Below, in pieces: positions 42,372-55,728 of a stretch of DNA of 64,000 nt. How positions within the stretch are numbered: the stretch's first letter is position 1; each line of letters opens with the position of its first letter. The DNA is taken from assembly GCF_027943255.1 (NCBI RefSeq), contig NC_072897.1:20708044-20772043 (forward strand). Direction: 5' to 3'. A program made the position numbers and the translations under genes. A model generated the notes under the pieces. It was not told where the DNA came from and ran no database searches. It saw only the letters and a program-made list of their open reading frames with translations. The DNA comes from Anastrepha obliqua (Eukaryota; Arthropoda; Insecta; Diptera; Tephritidae).

Positions 42372-44122
42372 TGAGGATACTAATAGATACCGGTGCTACT
42401 AGTTGTTATATTAGAAAGGGAGTGTATGACAATGGACAGGAATTAGCAATTAAGAAGAGGGTAAGGACTATTCATGGTTCGACCGTCATTGATTTGTTTC
42501 ATAACGTACATCTATTGGGATGTATGGAAAGATTTTATGAAATAGATAATTTAGAAATTGATTTCTTGATAGGAGTTAATTTCTTGAAGAAGATTAGAGC
42601 TAAGATTGATATGGAAAAGGAGTTAATTAATTATGGGAACGAATATTCAGAAAAATTACGGTTTTTAAGTAACAATGAGGATAGTTGTATAGGAAAATCA
42701 GGAACAAAAGTAAAATCTTTGGGGCACAGAAGTCCTAAAGCGCCCGCCGAAGGTAATACCGGCAATATAAAAGAAAAAAATGAAAATTCAAAGAAGGAAT
42801 GCTTTGGAAATACAAAAGTAAAATCTTTGGGACACAGAAGTCCTAAAGCGCCCGCCGAAGGTAATACCGGCAATATAAAGGAAAAAAATGAAAATTCAAA
42901 GAAGGAATGCTTTGGAAATACAAGAGTTATCATGGGACAAAATTGTCTTATGACGCCAGCTGATGAGTCATACCAGCATAAAACAAATAAAGAATTAACT
43001 TTGGAGCAAGAAACCTCTAAAGCGCCCGCTGAAGATCATTCCAGCAATATGTTAAATAATTTTGAAGTTGAAAATTTGGAAATGAGCAATGAATTTTCTA
43101 AGAAATATAAAAAAAAATCTTGGTGAAAGTGAAGGTTTTAATATTCCTCTATTGAGAGAGGATATTATTAGAATTATAAAGGAAACACATAAGAACATTG
43201 ACATGGATTTGCCTTTCAGGACAGACATAAAAGCGGAAATTAGAACTGAGGATGACAAACCCATATGGTCGAAGCAGTATCCGTATCCTGTGTCTGTAAA
43301 TGATTTTGTTAATGAGGAAATTGGAAATTTACTAAGAAAGGGTATAATAAGGAATAGCAAAAGTCCTTATAATTCTCCTGTTTGGGTTGTTCCGAAAAAG
43401 GGAATGAACGAGGATGGAAATCCTAAACTAAGGTTGGTCATAGATTTAAAAAAATTAAATGAAAAAACAATATCAGATAGATACCCCATGCCTAATCCTG
43501 AGGTGATACTTTCGAATTTGGGGGAATCCAAATATTTTTCAACAATTGATTTAAAGTCAGGATTTCATCAGATTTTAATGCAGGAAGGTGATATTGAAAA
43601 AACGGCTTTCTCAGTTAATAACGGGAAATATGAGTACTTACGGATGCCATTTGGGCTAAGGAATGCCCCTAGTAATATATATTTCAGAGAGCAATGAATG
43701 ATATTTTAGGTGAATATATCGGTAAATTTTTCCAAGTGTATATTGATGATATTATAATATTTTCGAAGACATTGACAGAACATATTCAGCAGTTAAAACA
43801 AATAGTTGAAAGATTAAGGGAAGCTCATATGAAAATATCTCTTGAAAAATCAAGGTTTATAGAAACAGAAGTTGAATTTCTGGGATACGTAGTATCTCGT
43901 AAGGTTATTAAAACAGACCCAAAAAAAGTGGAAGCGATAAAAAATTATCCCATACCTAAAACTTTACGACAATTAAGGGGTTTTTTGGGATTAACAGGAT
44001 ATTACAGAAAATTTATTCAAGATTACGCTACAATAGCTAAGCCACTGACAAAGCACTTAAAAGGAAAAAATGGAGGAGTATCGCAGCATGTATCAAAAAA
44101 GACAAGGATTGATCTTGACTAA
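42302..44122 (+). pseudogene. pol: pol: protease and reverse transcriptase, broken (U7)
   Basis: The extra A near 43117 ends the first frame at 43126. RT opens in the shifted frame (43089-43697) and is cut in the fingers/palm region by a 5-bp insertion near 43674, shared with U8 and U9. YIDD is in the next frame (43694-44122). The TAA is 44120-44122. Confidence 0.85.
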
Positions 44123-45685
44123 GAAGGTATAGCCGCTTGTGAAAGGTTAAAGGATGTATTATGCCAATGCATTGAATTAACGCAACCTGATTTTAATGGA
44201 AAATTAATTTTAAATACCGACGCTTCAAATGTAGCTGTGGGAGCTGTATTATCACAACGAGGAAAACCCATAACATTTATTTCAAAGACTTTGAATTCAA
44301 CCGAACAGAATTATGCAACTAACGAAAAGGAGCTTTATGCTATTGTTTGGGTATTGAAAACATTGCGACATTACCTTTATGCTGCAAAAGATTTAGAAAT
44401 TTGTACGGACCACCAACCGCTATCGTTTGCGATACCTGAAAGAAACCCCACATTCATTTGCGAATACACAGCATTCAGCCGAGAGTAGTGATGAAATTTC
44501 AATTAGGGAAACTAACAAGCCATTGAATCATTTTAAACAGCAAATATTAATAAATCAATCAAAAATTACTACCCAAGAAAGAGTTTTAATCTTCGGTAAC
44601 ACTAGATTTTTAATAGAATATGATAAACCAGAAAATATAATACCTGTTCTTTCAGAACAATTAAATCCAAAATTGGTTACAGGAATATTTTGTACTCCGG
44701 AAGTGGCATATGAAATAAAAACCGTATTGATGGATACTTTTCCGGTAACGAAATTTTTACGGGTGAAGTGTTTTCCAATTGATGTCACGAATAGAGAGGA
44801 CCAGGGTAATATTATAGAGCAAACACATGGTAGAGCACATAGAAATTATAGGGAAAATTTGGCACAGATCAGGGATCAATACTATTGGCCCCAAATGGTG
44901 AAGCAATTCAAGCAATATGTTAGAAATTGTCAGGTATGTAATAAGAATAAATACGATAGACAACCCAAAAAGGTACCAATTGGAAGGGCACCAATTCCCG
45001 AGAAAGAAGGTGAACAAGTTCATATTGACATTTTTTACGCTCAAAAACTGAAATTTTTAACTTTGATTGACTCTTATTCTAAGTTCTTGATAGTTAAGCA
45101 TATTGAAGATAAGACAAATTTTATCGAAAAGATTTTGGAAGCTTTACAGGTATTTCCGGAAGTAAAGAGAATTACAGTGGACAATGAACCAAGTTTTGCA
45201 TCGGCTCAATTTAGATCATTTGCTAATAGATGTAATATTGAAATATATTATTGAATGTGTTGTCAGTAACTAATGGTCAGGTAGAAAGAGTGCATTCTAC
45301 TCTCATTGAAATAGGAAGATGTTTAAAGGAGGAATTGAATTTAATAAGTGATTTAGAATCCATCATTAGAGCAGCTCAGCAATACAATAAAACTATTCAT
45401 TCGACAATTAAAGAAAAACCGTATGAGGTGCTTTACAATAAAAAACCACATGAAAATATAAAAGATAAATTAAAATCGGCACAGGAAGTTATGTTGAAGG
45501 TACATAATAAAAGACGAAAAGAAAAAAATTATACTCCATGTCAGACAGTATATGAGAAAGTTATAGGTGAAAGGAATAAATTAAAACCGAAATATAGGAG
45601 ACAAAAAGTAAAAGAAGATAGGGGAAATAAAATAATAATTCAGAAACGCGACAGAATAATTCACAAGGATAATATTAAATCTTAA
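44123..45685 (+). pseudogene. pol: pol: RNase H and integrase, broken (U7)
   Basis: RNase H has Ala-to-Val (IVWVLK) and the CTDHQPL variant, both shared with U8. Tether-integrase is open for 275 codons (44427-45254), then comes the common -1 break and 45251-45685. Confidence 0.84.
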
Positions 45686-45695
45686 TATTTACAGA

Positions 45696-46714
45696 ATGAT
45701 GAGTAAGCGTAGAAATAGTTATATCATTAATGAATTACAGAATTTAATACAAACTATAACTTTGGCAAAGGTAGGAATTTTGAATCCAGCTATTCTGCAC
45801 ATTGATGAGATAAGAAATATAACACGACATGAACACGGACGAATAACGATTACAGATTTAATAGATGATTCACAGTTTAAAGTAATTCAAAATAAAGAAT
45901 TAATTGTAAAATATATAAAATATCCAAAGGTATTGTATGATTGTAAATTTTATGAAGTTCGGGCTATAGCGCAGAGAGATGGGAAATTGATAATTGAGGA
46001 TAAAATAGCGAAGTGTGGAAATGATTATGTAAATGTAAAAGAATGTAAAGAAGAAATAAAAAATACATACTGTAAAATTGAAGAAAGGAAATCTTGTTTG
46101 TCGAAAATTTTGAATAAAGCAAGAACCAAATGCAAAAAATTAAAAGAGAAAAATAAAGAAATAGAAGAAATAAAACAGGGGGCCATATTAGTTTCTGGAA
46201 CGCATGTAATTGATGAACGCACATTAGATGGAGTTTATTTAATAGTTTTTAAGAATTATACTATAATTGATAATGTTACATATGAAAATATTGATGAAAA
46301 AATTTGGAATTATGTAAAAATTAATTATATTAATAACTTTGAAATAATTGAGTATGTTGAATCTACAAATGAATACTTAAAATTTGAAAATTCGAATGTA
46401 TTAAATAAAATAAAACAGGAAATTCAAGAAAAACCGATTTGGTGGTCACTTACCACAGTATTGATAGTGTCATTGTCTTTTTATACAGTTTATAAATTAA
46501 TAAAGAAAATATATATTATGTCAAAAAAGCATTAAGAAGTAAAAATATAAAAGAAATGTTAATGAGTGATATTGATTTGACGATTCAGAATATCACCGAT
46601 ATATATTCGAAGACGGGACGTTTCGATTTAGAGGAGGGGGAGTTAATACCCTACTCTGGTAAGCCGCATAACGGCAAATATATACAAAAAGTTAGAGTAA
46701 GCAATACTTCTTAA
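45696..46714 (+). pseudogene. env: env-like ORF, broken after the membrane segment (U7)
   Basis: A 5-bp insertion near 46513 cuts the frame at 46535, so a 279-codon product would keep the membrane segment but lose nearly all of the tail. U8 has the same lesion; U9 does not. Confidence 0.78.
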
Positions 46715-47153
46715 AGCTAGCATAAGCACTAATTGGATGATGAAATAAACTCATCCAATAGTGAAATATTTACTGTAAATATAAACAATTATTTGTTAAG
46801 GATAGAATTACAATAAGCAATACTTTTTAAAGCTAGCATAAGCACAAATTTATAAACATAAACAATTATTTGTCAAGTACTTTTTAAAGCTAGCATAAGC
46901 ACAAATTTATAAACATAAACAATTATTTATCAAGTACTTTTAAAGCTAGCATAAGCACAAATTAGAGGATGATGAAATAAGCTCATCCAGTAGTGAAAGA
47001 TTTATTGTAAACATAAACAATTATTTGTTAAGTATAGAGTAAGCAAAAATTTGGTATAAAAGAAATAACGTAAGATTAAAAGAATCACTTCAAGTTTGAC
47101 TTTGGAAGCAATCGTTGTATTTTATTTTTTTAACGCTCACCCGCGTTATAACT
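46641..47153 (+). repeat. LTR 7 (short form, 513 bp)
   Basis: AGTTA to TAACT with four blocks and the 'tttatcaag' marker. The primer site is 47159-47176. Confidence 0.86.
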
Positions 47154-47158
47154 TTAAT

Positions 47159-47725
47159 TGGCGATCCTGCCAGGAGCATCAACCATGAGCAAATACCTCG
47201 TGCGAGAGGGCATACGGTCGGTGATAATAAAATAAGTACCCCACGAATCGGGCGAAAAAACAAATAACACAATATATTTTGAAAAAAAGTACCCCATGAA
47301 TTGGGCGAAAAAAATAAAAATTTTCGAGAAATTTAAAAAAAAAGAACAAAGTTGAAGCAGTAGAAAATTCTCGCTGGACCACAAAGCAGAAGAAAATTCT
47401 CGCAGGACCACAAAGCAGTAGAAAAATCTCGCAGGACCACAAAGCAGAAGAAAATTCTCGCAGTACCACAAAGCAGAAGAAAATTCTCGCAGGACCACAA
47501 AGCAGTAGAAAAATCTCGCAGGACCACAAAGCAGTAGAAAATTTTCACAGGACTACAAAGCAGTAAGAAAGGAAACGGCAGTGAAATAGCTGTGAAAGAA
47601 ACAGAAAGCAACAATCAAAGAATCTAAGTACCAGCAAAGGACGACACCAGAATCAGGAGTATATTAATGTAAGTTAATTTATCATAATACAATAATAAGA
47701 AAAAAAGCCCGTAGAAATAAGGTAA
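47159..47725 (+). promoter_or_regulatory. Leader of U8 with primer site and 29-bp repeats
   Basis: The primer site is 47159-47176 and about seven 29-bp units lie at 47354-47567, one with the variant 'cagtaccac'. U9 carries this variant too. Confidence 0.7.
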
Positions 47726-47848
47726 ATGGGAAATAGTTCAAGTACCCCCAAATACGTGCGTCTGTATTATTGCAGTTACTGTGGCAATAATCACAAAGAG
47801 TCTAAGTGCCCATATTTAAATAAGAAGATAGTGAAAAAGTGTAATTGA
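47726..47848 (+). CDS. Mini-ORF with zinc-knuckle-like motif (U8)
   Basis: Standard 40-codon form. A silent change (ccc-ccc for ccc-cct) is shared with U9. Confidence 0.5.
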   Translation: MGNSSSTPKYVRLYYCSYCGNNHKESKCPYLNKKIVKKCN

Positions 47849-47946
47849 GTGAAAGATTTATCAAGAGAATAAGTGCAAAAGGTGAGGAAAGGACTTTGAA
47901 AAATTTTTTTTATACACTGGACGATATAATAGTTAGATTTGCAAGA

Positions 47947-49050
47947 ATGGCAGTGAATAATTTATCTGCAGAAGATATAGCTAGATTAATAGCTACTCAC
48001 ACCGCAAACTTACGTATTGAAATAGGTCAATTGAATAGGACCACAGCTTCTCAGGTAACTGAGTATCGGACTCAGACTATTGACGATGCATTAATGTGTA
48101 ATGAAAGCTTGGATATAATTCGATCTTTACCCGTGTTTTCAGGTAAATCATATATTAGTTGGAGAGAAGCTGCAAAAAATTCTATGAGTTTGTATATTGA
48201 AGGTAGCAGAAGATACTTTGGCGCACTAACTATATTAAGAAATAAAATTGTAGGAGATGCGAACGATATTTTGACTAATCATGGGGCTGTATTGAATTTA
48301 GAGGCCATATTTGCTAGATTGGACTTTGCATATGCTGAAAGACGACCAATTCATGTAATTGATCAAGAGATGAGTATTTTAAGACAAGGATCAAAATCCC
48401 TAATAGATTATTATAATGAAGTAAACCGTAAATTAACTTTACTAATTAATAAGACCATAATGACGCATGGTACTAATTCAGAAATAACAAACCAACTTAA
48501 TATTAAGAATCGTGAAACTGCTTTGAGGACATTTATTACCGGTTTACGTCCTCCACTTAACCAGATACTTTTCACATTGGCTCCAGTCGATTTACCAAAC
48601 GCTTTGGCTAAGGCTCAGGAGCTTCAATCAAATCAAATGCGATCAGAATTTGCATTGCACTTTTCTAGAGCTCGAAACCAGGGAAATAATGTTAATGGAA
48701 ATTATCAAAATAATTTTAGAGGTGATCAAAAAATGGTGTTCCAAAATAATTTGAGATATCCACAAGTAAGACAGAATACAAATGTAAATTTCCCAAAGCC
48801 AGAACCCATGGATACTTCATCTTGTAGTGCTCCTGTGGTGCAACGAGGGATGTTTGCAAGATCACAACAGGGTAATGCTTTCTCTGGAAATAGGTTTAAT
48901 CCACCGATAAAAAGAAATGATAATACAAACTTTAGTGGTCAACCACCTGCAAAGGCTCAGAGAATCAATAATATTAGTGAAAATCATTTTTTAGGTCAAA
49001 CTTCCACCTGCCCTACATATTCCGGACAGATTTGCAAACCGGAAAAGTAA
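47947..49050 (+). CDS. gag: Gag polyprotein (U8)
   Basis: It is 367 codons and intact. An Asn-to-Ser change (SSCSAPVV) is shared with U9 and U10 only. Confidence 0.88.
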   Translation: MAVNNLSAEDIARLIATHTANLRIEIGQLNRTTASQVTEYRTQTIDDALMCNESLDIIRSLPVFSGKSYISWREAAKNSMSLYIEGSRRYFGALTILRNKIVGDANDILTNHGAVLNLEAIFARLDFAYAERRPIHVIDQEMSILRQGSKSLIDYYNEVNRKLTLLINKTIMTHGTNSEITNQLNIKNRETALRTFITGLRPPLNQILFTLAPVDLPNALAKAQELQSNQMRSEFALHFSRARNQGNNVNGNYQNNFRGDQKMVFQNNLRYPQVRQNTNVNFPKPEPMDTSSCSAPVVQRGMFARSQQGNAFSGNRFNPPIKRNDNTNFSGQPPAKAQRINNISENHFLGQTSTCPTYSGQICKPEK

Positions 49051-50800
49051 TGAGGATACTAATAGATACCGGTGCTACTAGTTGTTATATTAGAAAGGGA
49101 GTGTATGACAATGGACAGGAATTAGCAATTAAGAAGAGGGTAAGGACTATTCATGGTTCGACCGTCATTGATTTGTTTCATAACGTACATCTATTGGGAT
49201 GTATGGAAAGATTTTATGAAATAGATAATTTAGAAATTGATTTCTTGATAGGAGTTAATTTCTTGAAGAAGATTAGAGCTAAGATTGATATGGAAAAGGA
49301 GTTAATTAATTATGGGAACGAATATTCAGAAAAATTACGGTTTTTAAGTAACAATGAGGATAGTTGTATAGGAAAATCAGGAACAAAAGTAAAATCTTTG
49401 GGACACAGAAGTCCTAAAGCGCCCGCCGAAGGTAATACCGGCAATATAAAAGAAAAAAATGAAAATTCAAAGAAGGAATGCTTTGGAAATACAAAAGTAA
49501 AATCTTTGGGACACAGAATTCCTAAAGCGCCCGCCGAAGGTAATACCGGCAATATAAAGGAAAAAAATGAAAATTCGAAGAAGGAATGCTTTGGAAATAC
49601 AAAAGTTATCATGGGACAAAATTGTCTTATGACGCCAGCTGATGAGTCATACCAGCATAAAACAAATAAAGAATTAACTTTGGAGCAAGAAACCTCTAAA
49701 GCGCCCGCTGAAGATCATTCCAGCAAAATGTTAAATAATTTTGAAGTTGAAAATTTGGAAATGAGCAATAAATTTTCTAAGAAATATAAAAAAAATCTTG
49801 GTGAAAGTGAAGGTTTTAATATTCCTCTATTGAGAGAGGATATTATTAGAATTATAAAGGAAACACATAAGAACATTGACATGGATTTGCCTTTCAGGAC
49901 AGACATAAAAGCGGAAATTAGAACTGAGGATGACAAACCCATATGGTCGAAGCAGTATCCGTATCCTGTGTCTGTAAATGATTTTGTTAATGAGGAAATT
50001 GGAAATTTACTAAGAAAGGGTATAATAAGGAATAGCAAAAGTCCTTATAATTCTCCTGTTTGGGTTGTTCCGAAAAAGGGAATGAACGAGGATGGAAATC
50101 CTAAACTAAGGTTGGTCATAGATTTAAAAAAATTAAATGAAAAAACAATATCAGATAGATACCCCATGCCTAATCCTGAGGTGATACTTTCGAATTTGGG
50201 GGAATCCAAATATTTTTCAACAATTGATTTAAAGTCAGGATTTCATCAGATTTTAATGCAGGAAGGTGATATTGAAAAAACGGCTTTCTCAGTTAATAAC
50301 GGGAAATATGAGTACTTACGGATGCCATTTGGGCTAAGGAATGCCCCTAGTAATATATATTTCAGAGAGCAATGAATGATATTTTAGGTGAATATATCGG
50401 TAAATTTTTCCAAGTGTATATTGATGATATTATAATATTTTCGAAGACATTGACAGAACATATTCAGCAGTTAAAACAAATAGTTGAAAGATTAAGGGAA
50501 GCTCATATGAAAATATCTCTTGAAAAATCAAGGTTTATAGAAACAGAAGTTGAATTTCTGGGATACGTAGTATCTCGTAAGGTTATTAAAACAGACCCAA
50601 AAAAAGTGGAAGCGATAAAAAATTATCCCATACCTAAAACTTTACGACAATTAAGGGGTTTTTTGGGATTAACAGGATATTACAGAAAATTTATTCAAGA
50701 TTACGCTACAATAGCTAAGCCACTGACAAAGCACTTAAAAGGAAAAAATGGAGGAGTATCGCAGCATGTATCAAAAAAGACAAGGATTGATCTTGACTAA
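48981..50800 (+). pseudogene. pol: pol: protease and reverse transcriptase, broken (U8)
   Basis: Protease through the first half of RT is open up to 50375 because this unit lacks the extra A of U6 and U7. The 5-bp insertion near 50352 then breaks RT before YIDD (50372-50800). The TAA is 50798-50800. Confidence 0.85.
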
Positions 50801-52363
50801 GAAGGTATAGCCGCTTGTGAAAGGTTAAAGGATGTATTATGCCAATGCATTGAATTAACGCAACCTGATTTTAATGGAAAATTAATTTTAAATACCGACG
50901 CTTCAAATGTAGCTGTGGGAGCTGTATTATCACAACGAGGAAAACCCATAACATTTATTTCAAAGACTTTGAATTCAACCGAACAGAATTATGCAACTAA
51001 CGAAAAGGAGCTTTATGCTATTGTTTGGGTATTGAAAACATTGCGACATTACCTTTATGCTGCAAAAGATTTAGAAATTTGTACGGACCACCAACCGCTA
51101 TCGTTTGCGATACCTGAAAGAAACCCCACATTCATTTGCGAATACACAGCATTCAGCCGAGAGTAGTGATGAAATTTCAATTAGGGAAACTAACAAGCCA
51201 TTGAATCATTTTAAACAGCAAATATTAATAAATCAATCAAAAATTACTACCCAAGAAAGAGTTTTAATCTTCGGTAACACTAGATTTTTAATAGAATATG
51301 ATAAACCAGAAAATATAATACCTGTTCTTTCAGAACAATTAAATCCAAAATTGGTTACAGGAATATTTTGTACTCCGGAAGTGGCATATGAAATAAAAAC
51401 CGTATTGATGGATACTTTTCCGGTAACGAAATTTTTACGGGTGAAGTGTTTTCCAATTGATGTCACGAATAGAGAGGACCAGGGTAATATTATAGAGCAA
51501 ACACATGGTAGAGCACATAGAAATTATAGGGAAAATTTGGCACAGATCAGGGATCAATACTATTGGCCCCAAATGGTGAAGCAATTCAAGCAATATGTTA
51601 GAAATTGTCAGGTATGTAATAAGAATAAATACGATAGACAACCCAAAAAGGTACCAATTGGAAGGGCACCAATTCCCGAGAAAGAAGGTGAACAAGTTCA
51701 TATTGACATTTTTTACGCTCAAAAACTGAAATTTTTAACTTTGATTGACTCTTATTCTAAGTTCTTGATAGTTAAGCATATTGAAGATAAGACAAATTTT
51801 ATCGAAAAGATTTTGGAAGCTTTACAGGTATTTCCGGAAGTAAAGAGAATTACAGTGGACAATGAACCAAGTTTTGCATCGGCTCAATTTAGATCATTTG
51901 CTAATAGATGTAATATTGAAATATATTATTGAATGTGTTGTCAGTAACTAATGGTCAGGTAGAAAGAGTGCATTCTACTCTCATTGAAATAGGAAGATGT
52001 TTAAAGGAGGAATTGAATTTAATAAGTGATTTAGAATCCATCATTAGAGCAGCTCAGCAATACAATAAAACTATTCATTCGACAATTAAAGAAAAACCGT
52101 ATGAGGTGCTTTACAATAAAAAACCACATGAAAATATAAAAGATAAATTAAAATCGGCACAGGAAGTTATGTTGAAGGTACATAATAAAAGACGAAAAGA
52201 AAAAAATTATACTCCATGTCAGACAGTATATGAGAAAGTTATAGGTGAAAGGAATAAATTAAAACCGAAATATAGGAGACAAAAAGTAAAAGAAGATAGG
52301 GGAAATAAAATAATAATTCAGAAACGCGACAGAATAATTCACAAGGATAATATTAAATCTTAA
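50801..52363 (+). pseudogene. pol: pol: RNase H and integrase, broken (U8)
   Basis: Same RNase H markers as U7. Tether-integrase is 51105-51932, then the -1 break and 51929-52363. Confidence 0.84.
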
Positions 52364-52373
52364 TATTTACAGA

Positions 52374-53392
52374 ATGATGAGTAAGCGTAGAAATAGTTAT
52401 ATCATTAATGAATTACAGAATTTAATACAAACTATAACTTTGGCAAAGGTAGGAATTTTGAATCCAGCTATTCTGCACATTGATGAGATAAGAAATATAA
52501 CACGACATGAACACGGACGAATAACGATTACAGATTTAATAGATGATTCACAGTTTAAAGTAATTCAAAATAAAGAATTAATTGTAAAATATATAAAATA
52601 TCCAAAGGTATTGTATGATTGTAAATTTTATGAAGTTCGGGCTATAGCGCAGAGAGATGGGAAATTGATAATTGAGGATAAAATAGCGAAGTGTGGAAAT
52701 GATTATGTAAATGTAAAAGAATGTAAAGAAGAAATAAAAAATACATACTGTAAAATTGAAGAAAGGAAATCTTGTTTGTCGAAAATTTTGAATAAAGCAA
52801 GAACCAAATGCAAAAAATTAAAAGAGAAAAATAAAGAAATAGAAGAAATAAAACAGGGGGCCATATTAGTTTCTGGAACGCATGTAATTGATGAACGCAC
52901 ATTAGATGGAGTTTATTTAATAGTTTTTAAGAATTATACTATAATTGATAATGTTACATATGAAAATATTGATGAAAAAATTTGGAATTATGTAAAAATT
53001 AATTATATTAATAACTTTGAAATAATTGAGTATGTTGAATCTACAAATGAATACTTAAAATTTGAAAATTCGAATGTATTAAATAAAATAAAACAGGAAA
53101 TTCAAGAAAAACCGATTTGGTGGTCACTTACCACAGTATTGATAGTGTCATTGTCTTTTTATACAGTTTATAAATTAATAAAGAAAATATATATTATGTC
53201 AAAAAAGCATTAAGAAGTAAAAATATAAAAGAAATGTTAATGAGTGATATTGATTTGACGATTCAGAATATCACCGATATATATTCGAAGACGGGACGTT
53301 TCGATTTAGAGGAGGGGGAGTTAATACCCTACTCTGGTAAGCCGCATAACGGCAAATATATACAAAAAGTTAGAGTAAGCAATACTTCTTAA
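52374..53392 (+). pseudogene. env: env-like ORF, broken after the membrane segment (U8)
   Basis: The 5-bp insertion near 53191 ends the frame at 53213, as in U7. Confidence 0.78.
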
Positions 53393-53831
53393 AGCTAGCA
53401 TAAGCACTAATTGGATGATGAAATAAACTCATCCAATAGTGAAATATTTACTGTAAATATAAACAATTATTTGTTAAGGATAGAATTACAATAAGCAATA
53501 CTTTTTAAAGCTAGCATAAGCACAAATTTATAAACATAAACAATTATTTGTCAAGTACTTTTTAAAGCTAGCATAAGCACAAATTTATAAACATAAACAA
53601 TTATTTATCAAGTACTTTTAAAGCTAGCATAAGCACAAATTAGAGGATGATGAAATAAGCTCATCCAGTAGTGAAAGATTTATTGTAAACATAAACAATT
53701 ATTTGTTAAGTATAGAGTAAGCAAAAATTTGGTATAAAAGAAATAACGTAAGATTAAAAGAATCACTTCAAGTTTGACTTTGGAAGCAATCGTTGTATTT
53801 TATTTTTTTAACGCTCACCCGCGTTATAACT
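53319..53831 (+). repeat. LTR 8 (short form, 513 bp)
   Basis: AGTTA to TAACT. Same markers as LTR 7. The primer site is 53837-53854. Confidence 0.86.
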
Positions 53832-53836
53832 TTAAT

Positions 53837-54403
53837 TGGCGATCCTGCCAGGAGCATCAACCATGAGCAAATACCTCGTGCGAGAGGGCATACGGTCGGT
53901 GATAATAAAATAAGTACCCCACGAATCGGGCGAAAAAACAAATAACACAATATATTTTGAAAAAAAGTACCCCATGAATTGGGCGAAAAAAATAAAAATT
54001 TTCGAGAAATTTAAAAAAAAAGAACAAAGTTGAAGCAGTAGAAAATTCTCGCTGGACCACAAAGCAGAAGAAAATTCTCGCAGGACCACAAAGCAGTAGA
54101 AAAATCTCGCAGGACCACAAAGCAGAAGAAAATTCTCGCAGTACCACAAAGCAGAAGAAAATTCTCGCAGGACCACAAAGCAGTAGAAAAATCTCGCAGG
54201 ACCACAAAGCAGTAGAAAATTTTCACAGGACTACAAAGCAGTAAGAAAGGAAACGGCAGTGAAATAGCTGTGAAAGAAACAGAAAGCAACAATCAAAGAA
54301 TCTAAGTACCAGCAAAGGACGACACCAGAATCAGGAGTATATTAATGTAAGTTAATTTATCATAATACAATAATAAGAAAAAAAGCCCGTAGAAATAAGG
54401 TAA
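53837..54403 (+). promoter_or_regulatory. Leader of U9 with primer site and 29-bp repeats
   Basis: The primer site is 53837-53854 and about seven 29-bp units lie at 54032-54245, with the same 'cagtaccac' variant as U8. Confidence 0.7.
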
Positions 54404-54526
54404 ATGGGAAATAGTTCAAGTACCCCCAAATACGTGCGTCTGTATTATTGCAGTTACTGTGGCAATAATCACAAAGAGTCTAAGTGCCCATATTTAAATA
54501 AGAAGATAGTGAAAAAGTGTAATTGA
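54404..54526 (+). CDS. Mini-ORF with zinc-knuckle-like motif (U9)
   Basis: Standard 40-codon form, same silent marker as U8. Confidence 0.5.
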   Translation: MGNSSSTPKYVRLYYCSYCGNNHKESKCPYLNKKIVKKCN

Positions 54527-54624
54527 GTGAAAGATTTATCAAGAGAATAAGTGCAAAAGGTGAGGAAAGGACTTTGAAAAATTTTTTTTATACACTGGAC
54601 GATATAATAGTTAGATTTGCAAGA

Positions 54625-55728
54625 ATGGCAGTGAATAATTTATCTGCAGAAGATATAGCTAGATTAATAGCTACTCACACCGCAAACTTACGTATTGAAA
54701 TAGGTCAATTGAATAGGACCACAGCTTCTCAGGTAACTGAGTATCGGACTCAGACTATTGACGATGCATTAATGTGTAATGAAAGCTTGGATATAATTCG
54801 ATCTTTACCCGTGTTTTCAGGTAAATCATATATTAGTTGGAGAGAAGCTGCAAAAAATTCTATGAGTTTGTATATTGAAGGTAGCAGAAGATACTTTGGC
54901 GCACTAACTATATTAAGAAATAAAATTGTAGGAGATGCGAACGATATTTTGACTAATCATGGGGCTGTATTGAATTTAGAGGCCATATTTGCTAGATTGG
55001 ACTTTGCATATGCTGAAAGACGACCAATTCATGTAATTGATCAAGAGATGAGTATTTTAAGACAAGGATCAAAATCCCTAATAGATTATTATAATGAAGT
55101 AAACCGTAAATTAACTTTACTAATTAATAAGACCATAATGACGCATGGTACTAATTCAGAAATAACAAACCAACTTAATATTAAGAATCGTGAAACTGCT
55201 TTGAGGACATTTATTACCGGTTTACGTCCTCCACTTAACCAGATACTTTTCACATTGGCTCCAGTCGATTTACCAAACGCTTTGGCTAAGGCTCAGGAGC
55301 TTCAATCAAATCAAATGCGATCAGAATTTGCATTGCACTTTTCTAGAGCTCGAAACCAGGGAAATAATGTTAATGGAAATTATCAAAATAATTTTAGAGG
55401 TGATCAAAAAATGGTGTTCCAAAATAATTTGAGATATCCACAAGTAAGACAGAATACAAATGTAAATTTCCCAAAGCCAGAACCCATGGATACTTCATCT
55501 TGTAGTGCTCCTGTGGTGCAACGAGGGATGTTTGCAAGATCACAACAGGGTAATGCTTTCTCTGGAAATAGGTTTAATCCACCGATAAAAAGAAATGATA
55601 ATACAAACTTTAGTGGTCAACCACCTGCAAAGGCTCAGAGAATCAATAATATTAGTGAAAATCATTTTTTAGGTCAAACTTCCACCTGCCCTACATATTC
55701 CGGACAGATTTGCAAACCGGAAAAGTAA
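54625..55728 (+). CDS. gag: Gag polyprotein (U9)
   Basis: It is 367 codons and intact. The protein is the same as in U8 as far as I can compare by eye. Confidence 0.88.
   Translation: MAVNNLSAEDIARLIATHTANLRIEIGQLNRTTASQVTEYRTQTIDDALMCNESLDIIRSLPVFSGKSYISWREAAKNSMSLYIEGSRRYFGALTILRNKIVGDANDILTNHGAVLNLEAIFARLDFAYAERRPIHVIDQEMSILRQGSKSLIDYYNEVNRKLTLLINKTIMTHGTNSEITNQLNIKNRETALRTFITGLRPPLNQILFTLAPVDLPNALAKAQELQSNQMRSEFALHFSRARNQGNNVNGNYQNNFRGDQKMVFQNNLRYPQVRQNTNVNFPKPEPMDTSSCSAPVVQRGMFARSQQGNAFSGNRFNPPIKRNDNTNFSGQPPAKAQRINNISENHFLGQTSTCPTYSGQICKPEK

Larger units (their letters stand above)
40475..47153 (+). mobile_element. Unit U7
   Basis: It shares with U8 a 5-bp insertion in RT and a 5-bp insertion in env, and with U6 the extra A before RT. 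It lies between U6 and U8 both in position and in markers. Confidence 0.9.
47154..53831 (+). mobile_element. Unit U8
   Basis: Almost identical to U9 from the leader to RT, with an offset of exactly 6678 bp, and to U7 from RT to the LTR. It has no transposon insertion. Confidence 0.9.
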
